Source of the DNA: Pseudomonadota bacterium
Lineage (GTDB): Bacteria > Pseudomonadota > Alphaproteobacteria > Sphingomonadales > Sphingomonadaceae
Assembly (NCBI GenBank): GCA_021847605.1
Contig: JAJZQN010000004.1
Location: 1-64,000 of the forward strand
Reading direction: 5' to 3'
DNA: 64,000 nt
Each line of letters opens with the position of its first letter. Position 1 is the first letter of the stretch. Under the pieces are notes generated by a model, which saw only the letters and a program-made list of their open reading frames with translations, was not told the DNA's origin and did no database searches. A program made the position numbers and the translations under genes. Below are positions 1 to 8,624 of this stretch, one piece after another.

Positions 1-4
1 GCCT

Positions 5-781
5 TTGCTAGCGATTTTTTCAAGGAGGGTTGGGTCTTCATCTTCGTTCCTTCGTCACTGCGACGAAGACCCAACCCTCCTCAAATCACAACCTCAAATC
101 TGTGCCATTGGCGCTGACGGGGAACATGTTGGCAAGACCTGGAGCGATCTACGGACGACCTACCCCAATCAGGTCACGTTTGCGGAAGACGAGCCGACCC
201 TTACCGACAGTCTCTGCGAGGCGTTGGCGGACCAGAATCGCCGCTTCGTAGGGCGTGTGGACTGTGATTTCCAAGCCGAAACATGGGAGTTGCGCCGCGC
301 TGCGGATGGCTCGACGTCGCGGCTTGCACGGGCTGATATCCGGGTAATTTTGGGCGCTCCCGGCACTCCGCATTTCGTACTCGAATTCAAAAAGCTCGAC
401 GGGTCAGGGAATGCTCGCTGGCGTTATTGCCATGACGGGCTCAATCGGTTCGTCGAAGGCAAGTATGCCGTTGGGCACGCATTTGGGGCAATGTACGCCT
501 TCACCTGCGTCGATCCGGCGACCGAAGCTGTGGCCATGGCAACCTACATCTCCGATCCCGCCCGCGCTAAAAAGCTCGAATGCATTGCGAATGCCAGCGG
601 AACCATCATCACGAACCCATCGATAATCGACCCGGTGAGTGCTTCTTTCGATACCAACCATAACCGGCCGGCTCTCATTCCCACTGATCCGATCACGATC
701 TTGCACCTCTTCCTCGCCTGTGATTCAGCCGTCTCGGACGAGGATGACGACGCAAAGGATGAGGACGACGAGGTCGTTTAA
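5..781 (+). CDS. hypothetical protein, possible PD-(D/E)XK nuclease fold; 5' end uncertain
   Basis: The open frame gives about 258 residues. The only in-frame start visible is a TTG at the window edge with no ribosome binding site, so the gene may begin outside the window. Near residues 108-130 a hydrophobic strand with an Asp (ADIRVIL) is followed by FVLEFKK. This matches the D-(x)n-ExK signature of PD-(D/E)XK nucleases, but that is pattern matching only. The C-terminal tail is very acidic (Asp/Glu-rich, ending DDEVV). No neighbour gives context, and about 600 bp of non-coding DNA follow. The first 26 codons overlap a perfect inverted repeat, which makes that part of the reading frame doubtful. 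Confidence 0.45.
   Translation: MLAIFSRRVGSSSSFLRHCDEDPTLLKSQPQICAIGADGEHVGKTWSDLRTTYPNQVTFAEDEPTLTDSLCEALADQNRRFVGRVDCDFQAETWELRRAADGSTSRLARADIRVILGAPGTPHFVLEFKKLDGSGNARWRYCHDGLNRFVEGKYAVGHAFGAMYAFTCVDPATEAVAMATYISDPARAKKLECIANASGTIITNPSIIDPVSASFDTNHNRPALIPTDPITILHLFLACDSAVSDEDDDAKDEDDEVV
23..81. repeat. perfect 17-bp inverted repeat with 25-nt loop
   Basis: Positions 23-39 (AGGAGGGTTGGGTCTTC) are exactly complementary to 65-81. The structure lies inside the first codons of the ORF at the left edge. It could be a terminator of an upstream gene, a recombination scar or a fold-back artefact. No T-tract follows either arm. Confidence 0.7.
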
Positions 782-1385
782 GTTAAGTCCTTCGGCCCCT
801 CTATCACCGTCCAGGAGCCGAAATGTGCTCCCGAGTGCGGGGGCGGCAGCCTTTAGGCTGAACGGCCAAGCCCGGTCTTTTCTACAAGGCAGGACTTAGT
901 TTCGCGGACGGCAGTTTTCGGAGCCGCCCCGAGTGGCGAAATGACCGGGTTCAGTGTATTGCTGTCGCGACTTTTCGTTCGGCCGGACCTGTTCAACGTC
1001 CGCTAACTGAGGAGCTGTGCTCCGGAGCCGACAGTCGCGAAAGTCCCATGAGCCGCGCATGAAAGGTCGTTGCCGAAGATGTGTCCGGCCACTTATGATC
1101 CAACCATGTTTGATCAGCTTGACGTCCGATTGACCGGGCCCACAGCTTACGCTGTGGGTCCGGGGCTCTCCATCTCAAAGTCTGTGTATCAGCAGGGACA
1201 TCGCTGCGCTGGGAGGATGGCTCCGCGCTGTCCCTGCTGTATCGACGTTAAGGGGCTGGAGTCCGGTTTCGAACTTGCGCAAATAGTCTCTTTTCAAACT
1301 TGGACTAACATGTAGTTTCATCTTGTCGACCTGACGCTCTCCCGGCATCTTGCCTTTGATATGGCGGGAGAATGTTGTGCGGGGC
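782..1385. other. non-coding stretch with two strong hairpins
   Basis: No convincing gene was found in these roughly 600 bases. Two stem-loops stand out. One at 1134-1163 has a 13-bp stem with one G-T pair and a TTAC loop. The other at 1190-1239 has an 11-bp perfect outer stem (CAGCAGGGACA and its complement at 1229-1239) and partial inner pairing. Neither is followed by a T-run. The short frames on both strands look random. This could be a structured RNA or a remnant of a lost element. Confidence 0.5.
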
Positions 1386-3005
1386 ATGTTTTGGATGGGC
1401 GGGCTGAGCTTGATGCTTGCCCTCCAGGGATGCGCTGCATCGTCGCAAATGGCAGACAATATTGGTATATACAACTTGTCGGCGCAGCGTTTGTCAGGCG
1501 CCGAAAATGTCATCGTCAACGGGACGTCGGGTTTTGCATCGCTGACCGTGCTGGTCACAGTCGGCGTCGATGGCAAAGTTGTCAGCGCCAAGGCGACGGA
1601 CAATGGCGACAAGGTCGATCCGCGTCCCGGCCTGGCGGCGGCGGAACAATGGACGTTCCGACCGCAGATGGTCGACGGCCACCCGGTGCAGGCGGTCGGG
1701 ACCATATCCATCGCCTACAGGCCGCCGGAAAAAGCGCCGGACAGTTCCGTCCCTTTCCCCACCGCATCGCCAAACAATGTCGAGATCAAATTGGAGCGCA
1801 GCGCCTGTTTTGGCACCTGCCCCGACTATGGCGTGATCATCCGGGGCGATGGCAGGATCAGATTTTTCGATCGGAACCCGAATGATCCCCCCTCCGATGC
1901 GGACGTGCATCTGGGCTTTATGGGGCGGAATATCCTATGGCCGGGTATACATGAGGCGACGGCCGATCCAGCCGCGGTGACGGCACTGGTCGATCGATTC
2001 CGCGCTGCGCATTTTATGGGGATGCAATCTTCTTACGAAGCGAGCGTTACCGACAATCCGACGTATCGACTGACGCTGAAAGTCGGATCGACGACCAAGG
2101 AAGTGACGGATTATGTCGGCGCGGCAGTCGGCATGCCGGCCAGCGTCACCGCATTGGAGGATGCTGTCGACAGGGTTGCGGGTACCGATCGCTGGGTCCG
2201 GGGCAATGCCGGAACGATCGCGTTGCTGAAGGCAGAAGGCTTCGATTTCCGGTCAAAGCAGGCCGCCGAAATGGTGCAGGCGGCGATGCTTATGAATAGC
2301 TGGCCGCGGGGCGGCTTTGGCGCTGAACCTTTCATTATGGGCGCTTTGGCCGAAGGGCTGGACCTCACCCTGCCCGTCCCCCACCCCGCGTCCGATCGAA
2401 AGAAGGCCATGGTGCCGATCGGCAGCCTGATCACCCGATATGCCGCGGAAAATGGGCGTGACATGCTGTTCGAGGAGATGGTCCGGCGGGGGCAGTTGGC
2501 GAAGATGGAGCAGGCCCAGTTGGACGGCGCTTTGGCTGGTGGCGCGGGATGCAATGTGAAGATTGCCAGAGCTTTGGTCGCAGCGGGGGCCAATCCGGTG
2601 GCACGCAATGATCAGGGCAATGCGCTGCATGCCCTGCGCGACCATTATGGTCCATGTCAGGATTCCGGCAGCGCGGCGATGCTGGAGGCCGCGCAAGCCC
2701 TGATCACGCTGGGCGTGCCGTTGGAGGCGCGGGACGATCTGGGATGGACGGTGATCATGGGCGTTAATGATCCGGCGCTTGCAAATTTGTTGCTGAAGGC
2801 CGGAGCTGATCCCAACGCCCGGGACGAGAAGGATGGTACGACGCCCGTGTTGTCGGTGGATGACGACCGGGTCATATTGACGCTATTGCGGGCTGGTGCT
2901 GACCCAAATGTGAAGGATTATCAGGGCACATTGCGGCAGCAGGCCGTCAAGCGAAACTGGCCAGCGACTTTGCGCTGGCTGGATGCCCATGGGGTGAAGA
3001 AATAA
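1386..3005 (+). CDS. lipoprotein with TonB C-terminal-like, DUF6438 and ankyrin-repeat domains
   Basis: The protein has 539 residues from the ATG at 1386, chosen because it gives a clean lipoprotein signal (LALQGC, Cys16). An earlier in-frame TTG at 1350 would spoil it. Residues 50-112 resemble a TonB C-terminal domain (VTVGVDGKVVSAKA ... QWTFRP). From about 131, a DUF6438-type segment contains the typical ACFGTCPDYG motif (Cys141, Cys145) and a GDGRIRF strand. The region from about 395 to the end holds ankyrin-type repeats (LLKAGADPNARD, LLRAGADPNVKD). It is probably anchored in the envelope. Ankyrin repeats bind proteins, but its partner is unknown. The gene ends 10 bp from the convergent LysR gene. 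Confidence 0.75.
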   Translation: MFWMGGLSLMLALQGCAASSQMADNIGIYNLSAQRLSGAENVIVNGTSGFASLTVLVTVGVDGKVVSAKATDNGDKVDPRPGLAAAEQWTFRPQMVDGHPVQAVGTISIAYRPPEKAPDSSVPFPTASPNNVEIKLERSACFGTCPDYGVIIRGDGRIRFFDRNPNDPPSDADVHLGFMGRNILWPGIHEATADPAAVTALVDRFRAAHFMGMQSSYEASVTDNPTYRLTLKVGSTTKEVTDYVGAAVGMPASVTALEDAVDRVAGTDRWVRGNAGTIALLKAEGFDFRSKQAAEMVQAAMLMNSWPRGGFGAEPFIMGALAEGLDLTLPVPHPASDRKKAMVPIGSLITRYAAENGRDMLFEEMVRRGQLAKMEQAQLDGALAGGAGCNVKIARALVAAGANPVARNDQGNALHALRDHYGPCQDSGSAAMLEAAQALITLGVPLEARDDLGWTVIMGVNDPALANLLLKAGADPNARDEKDGTTPVLSVDDDRVILTLLRAGADPNVKDYQGTLRQQAVKRNWPATLRWLDAHGVKK

Positions 3006-3015
3006 GCAAAGGCTG

Positions 3016-3939
3016 TTATCCGCTCCCTTTTCGATCAAGCCGCTCCGCGAGGAAATCGACGAGTACGCGGACGCGGGCGGGCATGGCTGCGCCGCCGACG
3101 AAGACGGCGTGGATGGCTTCGCGGTCCTGCGGATTATAGTCGTCGAGTAGCGTCACAAGCTGGCCCGACGCCAGTTCCGGGCCGATATGGAAATTGCCGA
3201 CGCGGGTGATGCCATGGCCGGCCATGGCCAGTTGCACCAGCGTTTCCCCATTATTGGCGGTCATATTGCCGCTGACCGTCAACAGATAGTCCTTGTCCCC
3301 TTCGCGAAAGGGCCAGCCCGGTTCGGCGCGGCGGAAATTGAAGTCGAGGCAATTATGATCGTGCAGGTCATGCGGATGATGCGGCGTCCCTGCCCGCGCC
3401 AGATAGGCCGGTGATGCGATGACCGACCGTCCGGTGTCGCCAAGCCGCTTCGCCGTCAGCGGACTGTCGGCCAGCGGGCCGAAGCGGATGGCGACATCGA
3501 CCCGGCCGCCCATTATGTCGGCCAGTTCGTCGCTCAACTCCATATCGACATTGATGCCGGGATAAAGAGCAACGAATTCGGCAAGCAACGGCACGATGAC
3601 GAGGCGCCCGTGTGCAGACGCCATACTGATCCGTACGCGACCGCGTGGGCTAGCCTGATCGGCGATGGCGCTTTCTGTTTCGCTTATGTCATCGAGTATG
3701 CGGCGCGCCGAACGGGCATAGGCCTCCCCTTCTGCGGTCAAACGAAAGCTGCGGGTCGTGCGGACCACCAGTTGCACGCCAAGCCGAGTTTCGATCCGCG
3801 CGACGATCCGGCTGACGGCCGAAGGCGTAAGGCCGAGCGCGCGGGCCGCCGCAGACAGACTGCCCTCTCTCACCACTGTGACAAAGGCGGCCATTTCGCC
3901 GGTTCGATCGATACCATCCCGTTCCATTTGTGCATCCAT
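3016..3939 (-). CDS. LysR-family transcriptional regulator
   Basis: The protein has 307 residues, normal for the family. The N-terminal winged helix-turn-helix is clear (VREGSLSAAARALGLTPSAVSRIVARIE), followed by the effector-binding domain with the usual DVAIRFGPL strand. The start is uncertain: ATGs at codons 1, 5 and 16 are possible and none has a strong ribosome binding site. It is divergent from an MFS exporter gene 84 bp away, with a palindrome in between, so it probably controls that gene and itself. The ligand cannot be read from the sequence. Confidence 0.88.
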   Translation of the reverse strand: MDAQMERDGIDRTGEMAAFVTVVREGSLSAAARALGLTPSAVSRIVARIETRLGVQLVVRTTRSFRLTAEGEAYARSARRILDDISETESAIADQASPRGRVRISMASAHGRLVIVPLLAEFVALYPGINVDMELSDELADIMGGRVDVAIRFGPLADSPLTAKRLGDTGRSVIASPAYLARAGTPHHPHDLHDHNCLDFNFRRAEPGWPFREGDKDYLLTVSGNMTANNGETLVQLAMAGHGITRVGNFHIGPELASGQLVTLLDDYNPQDREAIHAVFVGGAAMPARVRVLVDFLAERLDRKGSG

Positions 3940-3975
3940 AGCACAGATGTTGGTCCAGACACGGTACTACTGCGC

Positions 3976-3992
3976 ATGATGCAGCGCATCAT
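3976..3992. promoter_or_regulatory. palindrome ATGATGC-AGC-GCATCAT, probable LysR operator
   Basis: Two perfect 7-bp half-sites are separated by 3 bp, in the middle of the gap between the divergent LysR and MFS genes. LysR proteins usually bind such interrupted dyads in divergent promoters. Binding is inferred. Confidence 0.55.
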
Positions 3993-4023
3993 ATGCTCGC
4001 GCGGAATAGTGCGGAGTTTGTCG

Positions 4024-5190
4024 ATGAAGTTAAATCCCCCTTTGCTGGCACTGGCCATCGGCGCGTTTGGCATTGGCGTCACCGAATTCACGCCGATGGG
4101 CATGCTGCCGCTGATCGCCAATGATTTGCGCGTCACCATCCCGGCGGCGGGACTGCTGGTCAGTGCCTATGCGCTGGGCGTGCTGATCGGTGCGCCATTG
4201 ATGACGCTGGGCTTTGCCCGCGTGCCACGCCGCACCCTGCTGGTCGGGTTGATGGGCATTTTCACGGCAGGCAACCTCCTGTCCGCCGTGGCCGACAATT
4301 ATGCGATGCTGATGGTGGCGCGGATCGTCACGTCGTTCAATCATGGCGCCTTCTTTGGGGTCGGGTCGGTCGTGGCGGCGGGGATCGTGCCGCCCGACAA
4401 GCGTGCGGCGGCGGTCGCCGCGATGTTTTCCGGCCTGACGATCGCAACCATCGGCGGTGTGCCGCTGGCGGCGTGGGTCGGCGAAATGATGGGATGGCGC
4501 GCTGCATTTTGGGGCATCACCGCCATTGGCATCGTGGCGATGATCGCGCTGCGGTTCGCCCTGCCCCCCTTGCCGGTCGAGCAGGCGCCGGATCTGCGTG
4601 CGGAATTCCGCATCGTGCGACAGGGACCGGTTCTCGCTGCGCTGGGCCTGACCATATTGGGGGCCAGCGCCATGTTCACGGTGTTTACCTATATCGTACC
4701 GATCCTAAAGGTCGAGACAGGGGCAACGACCGCTTTCGTGACGGCGATGCTGGTCGTCTATGGCGCAGGGCTGACGGTCGGCAACTGGGTGGGTGGCCAT
4801 TATGGCGACCGTTCCGTGGATGGAACGCTGATTGTCTCTTTGCTGGCTCTGATCGGCCTGCTGGTTCTGTTTTCGGCCGGCATGGGTTCGGCGCTGGCGG
4901 CCGCGCCGTTGATCTTCCTGTGGGGCATCGCCAGCTTTGCCGTGGTGCCGCCGCTTCAGATGCGGGTCATGGAAAAGGCAGGCGAAGCGCCGAGCCTGGC
5001 GTCCGCGCTCAATATCGGCGCGTTCAATCTGGGCAATGCGATTGGCGCGGCGCTGGGTGGAGGCGTGATCGATGCGGGGCTTGGCTATCGGATAGTGCCG
5101 ATCGCCGGGGCTGCGATGGCGGCGGCGGGCCTCGCCATGTTGCTGATGCTGCGTCGGCGCAGGACTGTGGCTGCGATTGCTTCGTGTTGA
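4024..5190 (+). CDS. MFS transporter, DHA1 (AraJ/YdhP-like) exporter family
   Basis: The protein has 388 residues starting at ATG 4024, which has GGAG eight bases upstream. The frame is open further back to 3610, but that part overlaps the LysR gene. The opening LALAIGAFGIGVTEF and the following MGMLPLIANDL are typical of the AraJ/YdhP group of drug-proton antiporters. About twelve hydrophobic segments follow. A motif resembling the loop 2-3 signature occurs around FARVPRR. Its role would be proton-driven export of a small molecule from the cytoplasm; the substrate is unknown. A strong terminator follows at 5259. Confidence 0.85.
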   Translation: MKLNPPLLALAIGAFGIGVTEFTPMGMLPLIANDLRVTIPAAGLLVSAYALGVLIGAPLMTLGFARVPRRTLLVGLMGIFTAGNLLSAVADNYAMLMVARIVTSFNHGAFFGVGSVVAAGIVPPDKRAAAVAAMFSGLTIATIGGVPLAAWVGEMMGWRAAFWGITAIGIVAMIALRFALPPLPVEQAPDLRAEFRIVRQGPVLAALGLTILGASAMFTVFTYIVPILKVETGATTAFVTAMLVVYGAGLTVGNWVGGHYGDRSVDGTLIVSLLALIGLLVLFSAGMGSALAAAPLIFLWGIASFAVVPPLQMRVMEKAGEAPSLASALNIGAFNLGNAIGAALGGGVIDAGLGYRIVPIAGAAMAAAGLAMLLMLRRRRTVAAIASC

Positions 5191-5258
5191 GGGGGGGGAG
5201 CGAATATGTTTGCCGCTTCTCGACTTCGCTCGAAGCGAACGGCCCATATAGGAGATTA

Positions 5259-5311
5259 GGCAGAGGGGGGAGCGATCCGTCGGGACCGCTCCCCCCTCTG
5301 CCGTTTCTTTT
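5259..5311 (+). terminator. rho-independent terminator
   Basis: A perfect 16-bp GC-rich stem (5259-5274 with 5287-5302) has a 12-nt loop and is followed by GTTTCTTTT. It ends the MFS transcript and sits next to the stop codon of convergent mqo. Confidence 0.9.
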
Positions 5312-7040
5312 ACAGCGCCTGCTGTTCCTGATTGAGGTTGCGACCCGTGCGCGCGGCCGGGGCGGCGGGCTTGGCGGGGGCGGCAGCGTTCAGGTCTTCG
5401 GGCACTTCGATAAAGGGCAGGCCCAGTGTCTGGCTCGTCATCCGGCGGATGCGGTTGGTGAGCGCCGGGCTGTCATTCAGCTTTTGCCCATAGGAGGGGA
5501 TCATGGCTTCGACCTTGGGCTTCCAGCCGCCCGCCATCTGTTGCGGGAAAGCCTTGCGCATGACTTCCAGCATGATCGGGGGCGAGGTCGATGCGCCGGG
5601 CGATGCGCCCAGCAGCGCGGCGATGCTGCCATCCTTGTCGGTCACGATTTCGGTGCCGAATTGCAGGACCGTGCCTTTCTTGGGATCGCGCTTGATCACC
5701 TGAACACGCTGACCGGCGGTGATGAGTTTCCAGTCGCTGCGCTTGGCCTTGGGATAATATTTCACCAGTTCGGCCTGACGCTGGGCATCGGTCAACGTCG
5801 CCTGCTGCGCCAGATAGCGGACGAGATCGAGATTTTCCGCGCCGACCTTCATCATGCCACCGACATTATTCTTGTAGATGGAATTGAACAGGTCGAGCGA
5901 CGAGCCATTTTTCAGGAACTTCGTGCTTTGCAGCGCGAAGGGACCGAACAGAGTGACGGCATGGCCATCCAGCTTGCGGGCATCGAGATGCGGCACGGAC
6001 ATGGGCGGCGAGCCGGCCTCCGCCTTGCCATAGACCTTTACATTATGGCGCGCGGTTGCGGCCTTGCCCTCGAACGCCAGGAACTGACCGCCGACGGGGA
6101 AGCCGGCATAATCCTTGGATTCCGGGATGCCCGACATCTGGAGCAGCTTGAGCGAGGCGCCGCCCGCGCCGATGAAGACGAACTTCGCCTTGATGACGCT
6201 ATCCTTGTCAGCCTTCAGATCATGGATGGAGACATTCCACGTCTTGTCGGCATTCTGGTGAAGCCCGCGCACTTCCTGACCCAGTTGCAGGTGGAAATTG
6301 GGGTTGCGGGTAAGGGCGTTGGTAAGCTGGGTCGTGATGACGCCGAAATTGACGTCGGTGCCGATCGGCATGAAGGTGGCGGCGACCTTTTGCTTAGGGT
6401 CGCGACCCTCCATGATGAGCGGCGCCCAGGTGCCGATCTGCTTGTGATCCTGCGAATATTGCATGCCGTAGAAAAGCGGGTTCTTGACCAGCGCGTCGCG
6501 GCGCTTGTGCAGATAGGCGATATTGTCATCGCCCCACACGAAGCTCATATGCGGGGTGGCGTTGATGAAGTCGGTCGGCTTGGGCAGGCGCCCTTCCCTG
6601 ACTTCATGCGACCAGAACTGGCGCGACACTTCGAATTGTTCGGCGATCTGTACCGCCTTTTCGGTCGAGATCGAGCCGTCTTCCTTTTCCGGCGTATAGT
6701 TCAGCTCGGCAAAACCCGAATGGCCCGTGCCGGCATTGTTCCAGCCGTTCGAGCTTTCCTGCGCGACCTTATCCATGCGCTCCACCATATGGACCTGCCA
6801 GCTTGGCTCCAGTTCCTGAAGATAGGTGGCGAGAGTCACGCCCATGACACCGGCGCCGATCACGACGACATCGACCGGCTTGTCATTATCGGCCGCTTCC
6901 CCTGCCCCCGAGGCCATCGGACGGAACAGGAAGGCGGTGGCGGCGATCGCCAGCAGCACGAAAAGGCCGGCGATGGAGAAAAGGATTTTCTTGAGCATAG
7001 GGCGGCGGGATGATGGTGCCGCGCTGGATGATGAGGTCAT
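5310..7040 (-). CDS. mqo: malate:quinone oxidoreductase
   Basis: The protein has 576 residues. Mqo oxidises L-malate to oxaloacetate at the membrane with FAD and passes electrons to quinone. Residues 15-41 form an N-terminal membrane anchor ([19 protein letters not shown]), an extension beyond shorter homologues. The FAD-binding motif [13 protein letters not shown] follows near residue 49. Family blocks such as [26 protein letters not shown] and [11 protein letters not shown] are present. The tail is Ala/Pro-rich. It is the third gene of a dctA-porin-mqo run on the same strand, 93 bp after the porin, so imported malate can feed straight into the respiratory chain. Start chosen at ATG 7040, with GGAAA upstream. 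Confidence 0.93.
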   Translation of the reverse strand: MTSSSSAAPSSRRPMLKKILFSIAGLFVLLAIAATAFLFRPMASGAGEAADNDKPVDVVVIGAGVMGVTLATYLQELEPSWQVHMVERMDKVAQESSNGWNNAGTGHSGFAELNYTPEKEDGSISTEKAVQIAEQFEVSRQFWSHEVREGRLPKPTDFINATPHMSFVWGDDNIAYLHKRRDALVKNPLFYGMQYSQDHKQIGTWAPLIMEGRDPKQKVAATFMPIGTDVNFGVITTQLTNALTRNPNFHLQLGQEVRGLHQNADKTWNVSIHDLKADKDSVIKAKFVFIGAGGASLKLLQMSGIPESKDYAGFPVGGQFLAFEGKAATARHNVKVYGKAEAGSPPMSVPHLDARKLDGHAVTLFGPFALQSTKFLKNGSSLDLFNSIYKNNVGGMMKVGAENLDLVRYLAQQATLTDAQRQAELVKYYPKAKRSDWKLITAGQRVQVIKRDPKKGTVLQFGTEIVTDKDGSIAALLGASPGASTSPPIMLEVMRKAFPQQMAGGWKPKVEAMIPSYGQKLNDSPALTNRIRRMTSQTLGLPFIEVPEDLNAAAPAKPAAPAARTGRNLNQEQQAL

Positions 7041-7133
7041 GATTGGGTTTCCGAAAGCTGCATAAAGGGGCGGCCGGGCGCGATAACGCTCTGTTTTATC
7101 GTCTGTCAGGTCATGCGCGTTACCCCATGTCGC

Positions 7134-8612
7134 CTAGAAGCGGAAGCTGAGCCAGCCGGCCAGATAGTCGCTATTGCCAAAACCCGCGCGGCTCAGCACC
7201 GGGCCGGCATCAAGATGCTCGTAACGGCCGGTGAAGGAGAGGCGCGGCGTGATCGACCAGACGATCTGGGCGCGGATCGATTCCCCGATCTTGCGACCGG
7301 CAACCAATTGCGTGCCCGCGAAGATCGACTTGTTGGCGCGATAGACGGCGTCATTTTCGTCGGCGCGCCAGGCGAACTGATATTCCAGTGTCGCACGCAC
7401 GCCCTTCAACGGCGTCAGCGTCAGGCTGGGCGCGATCGTCTCCAGATTGGTGGGCGTCATGCACAGCTGATAGCTGTAATAGATATTATTGCCGAAGGGC
7501 GCATAGGCGGCCTTGAGCCTCCCGCCCGAAAATGTGCCGCCGCCGCTGGCATAATCGGCGTGGAACCCGATGCGCGGCGCCATCGGCAGGTTGCCGGGCA
7601 GCTTGTAGCTTTGCTGGAAGAGCAATTGCCAGGCGTTGATGTCGCGTCCGTCAAAGTCGCCAAACTGATGATTGACGGTCCAGTCGACGCTGAACGGGCC
7701 GGCCTCTCCCCACAGGCGGGCACCGGCGTAGAAGCGCTCGACCCGGCCATTCACCCCGCCCCACAGCGCGTCGCTGGTGCGCAGGCGCCAGAAGAAGGGG
7801 TCGAGATAGAGCTTCGATCCGCCAAAGGCGCTTTGGGGGATACGGATGCCGGCGGTAAAGCCGGAAAAGCGACGCCCCTGCTCCACATTGTCGTCGCCGG
7901 TGCCGCCATTGCCCAGCGCGGTCAGCTTGAAATCGAAGGCGTCGATGCGCAGCGATCCCGTCCGCGCCCACGCCCGCACGCCATTGAGGGCGTAACGGAT
8001 GGTGTTATTGTCCCGCTGCGACGTGAGGATGTTGGGGCCGTCGGTAAATTCCTGCCGCCCGTAGCGGAGGCCGAGATCGACGCCCCCTATCCGCCCCTTA
8101 GCCTCTGCGAAGGATTGCAGCAGCACGAGGTCGTTGCGCTGGGTTCCTGAAGGGACGCCGATATTGTCCCCCGCCATGCCGCCATGGGCAAGTTCTCCAT
8201 AGAAGCGCAGATGCGGGCCAACGTGAAGATCGGCACCGCCAACGAAGCGGTTGATGTCCTGCCGCTGGCTGCCCGCATTCCGCAGATTGAGGTTGGTCGT
8301 ATAGTTAAGGCGGACCCGCGCCTCTCCGCTGAGCGTCAGATAGATGTCACCGTCATCGTCGAGCGGCAGATATTTGAGGCGGTCGAGCGGGTCGTCGCGT
8401 TTGGCGGGATCGCTGTAGCCGCGCCAGTCCTCGACCCATCGGGACATGGCATAGCCGCCCGATACCGCGCCCTCCCCATTGGCCTCGGCAGGATAGGATG
8501 CGGGGCGATCAGCCATGGTCTGGGCCAGGGCCGGGGTGGCGAGAAATGTGGTCAGCGTGAGGACAGAGGCAGCGACGGGGTGGCGCGGAAGCGCACGAAG
8601 GAGAAAGGCCAT
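7134..8612 (-). CDS. outer-membrane porin, alginate export (AlgE-like) family
   Basis: The protein has 492 residues with a cleavable signal peptide ending about residue 31 (ATPALAQ). The mature part has alternating beta-strand patterns, and the block SGEARVRLNYTTNLNLRN is typical of the alginate-export porin family. It ends in a hydrophobic strand with terminal Phe (LAGWLSFRF), the usual outer-membrane assembly signal. It lies 12 bp after dctA. The likely role is passage of C4-dicarboxylates across the outer membrane rather than alginate secretion, since no alginate genes are nearby. That role is inferred from context. Confidence 0.82.
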   Translation of the reverse strand: MAFLLRALPRHPVAASVLTLTTFLATPALAQTMADRPASYPAEANGEGAVSGGYAMSRWVEDWRGYSDPAKRDDPLDRLKYLPLDDDGDIYLTLSGEARVRLNYTTNLNLRNAGSQRQDINRFVGGADLHVGPHLRFYGELAHGGMAGDNIGVPSGTQRNDLVLLQSFAEAKGRIGGVDLGLRYGRQEFTDGPNILTSQRDNNTIRYALNGVRAWARTGSLRIDAFDFKLTALGNGGTGDDNVEQGRRFSGFTAGIRIPQSAFGGSKLYLDPFFWRLRTSDALWGGVNGRVERFYAGARLWGEAGPFSVDWTVNHQFGDFDGRDINAWQLLFQQSYKLPGNLPMAPRIGFHADYASGGGTFSGGRLKAAYAPFGNNIYYSYQLCMTPTNLETIAPSLTLTPLKGVRATLEYQFAWRADENDAVYRANKSIFAGTQLVAGRKIGESIRAQIVWSITPRLSFTGRYEHLDAGPVLSRAGFGNSDYLAGWLSFRF

Positions 8613-8624
8613 GTTGGTTATGCT

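Noticed and set aside
1175-1711. 178-codon minus-strand frame over the hairpin region and ankyrin lipoprotein gene
   Set aside because: More than half is antisense to the lipoprotein gene, and its sequence shows no domain. The hairpins inside it argue for non-coding DNA.
4473-7013. 846-codon open frame on the plus strand
   Set aside because: It is antisense to mqo and overlaps the end of the MFS gene; its translation is low-complexity Arg/Gly/His-rich and matches no family. High-GC DNA gives such shadows.
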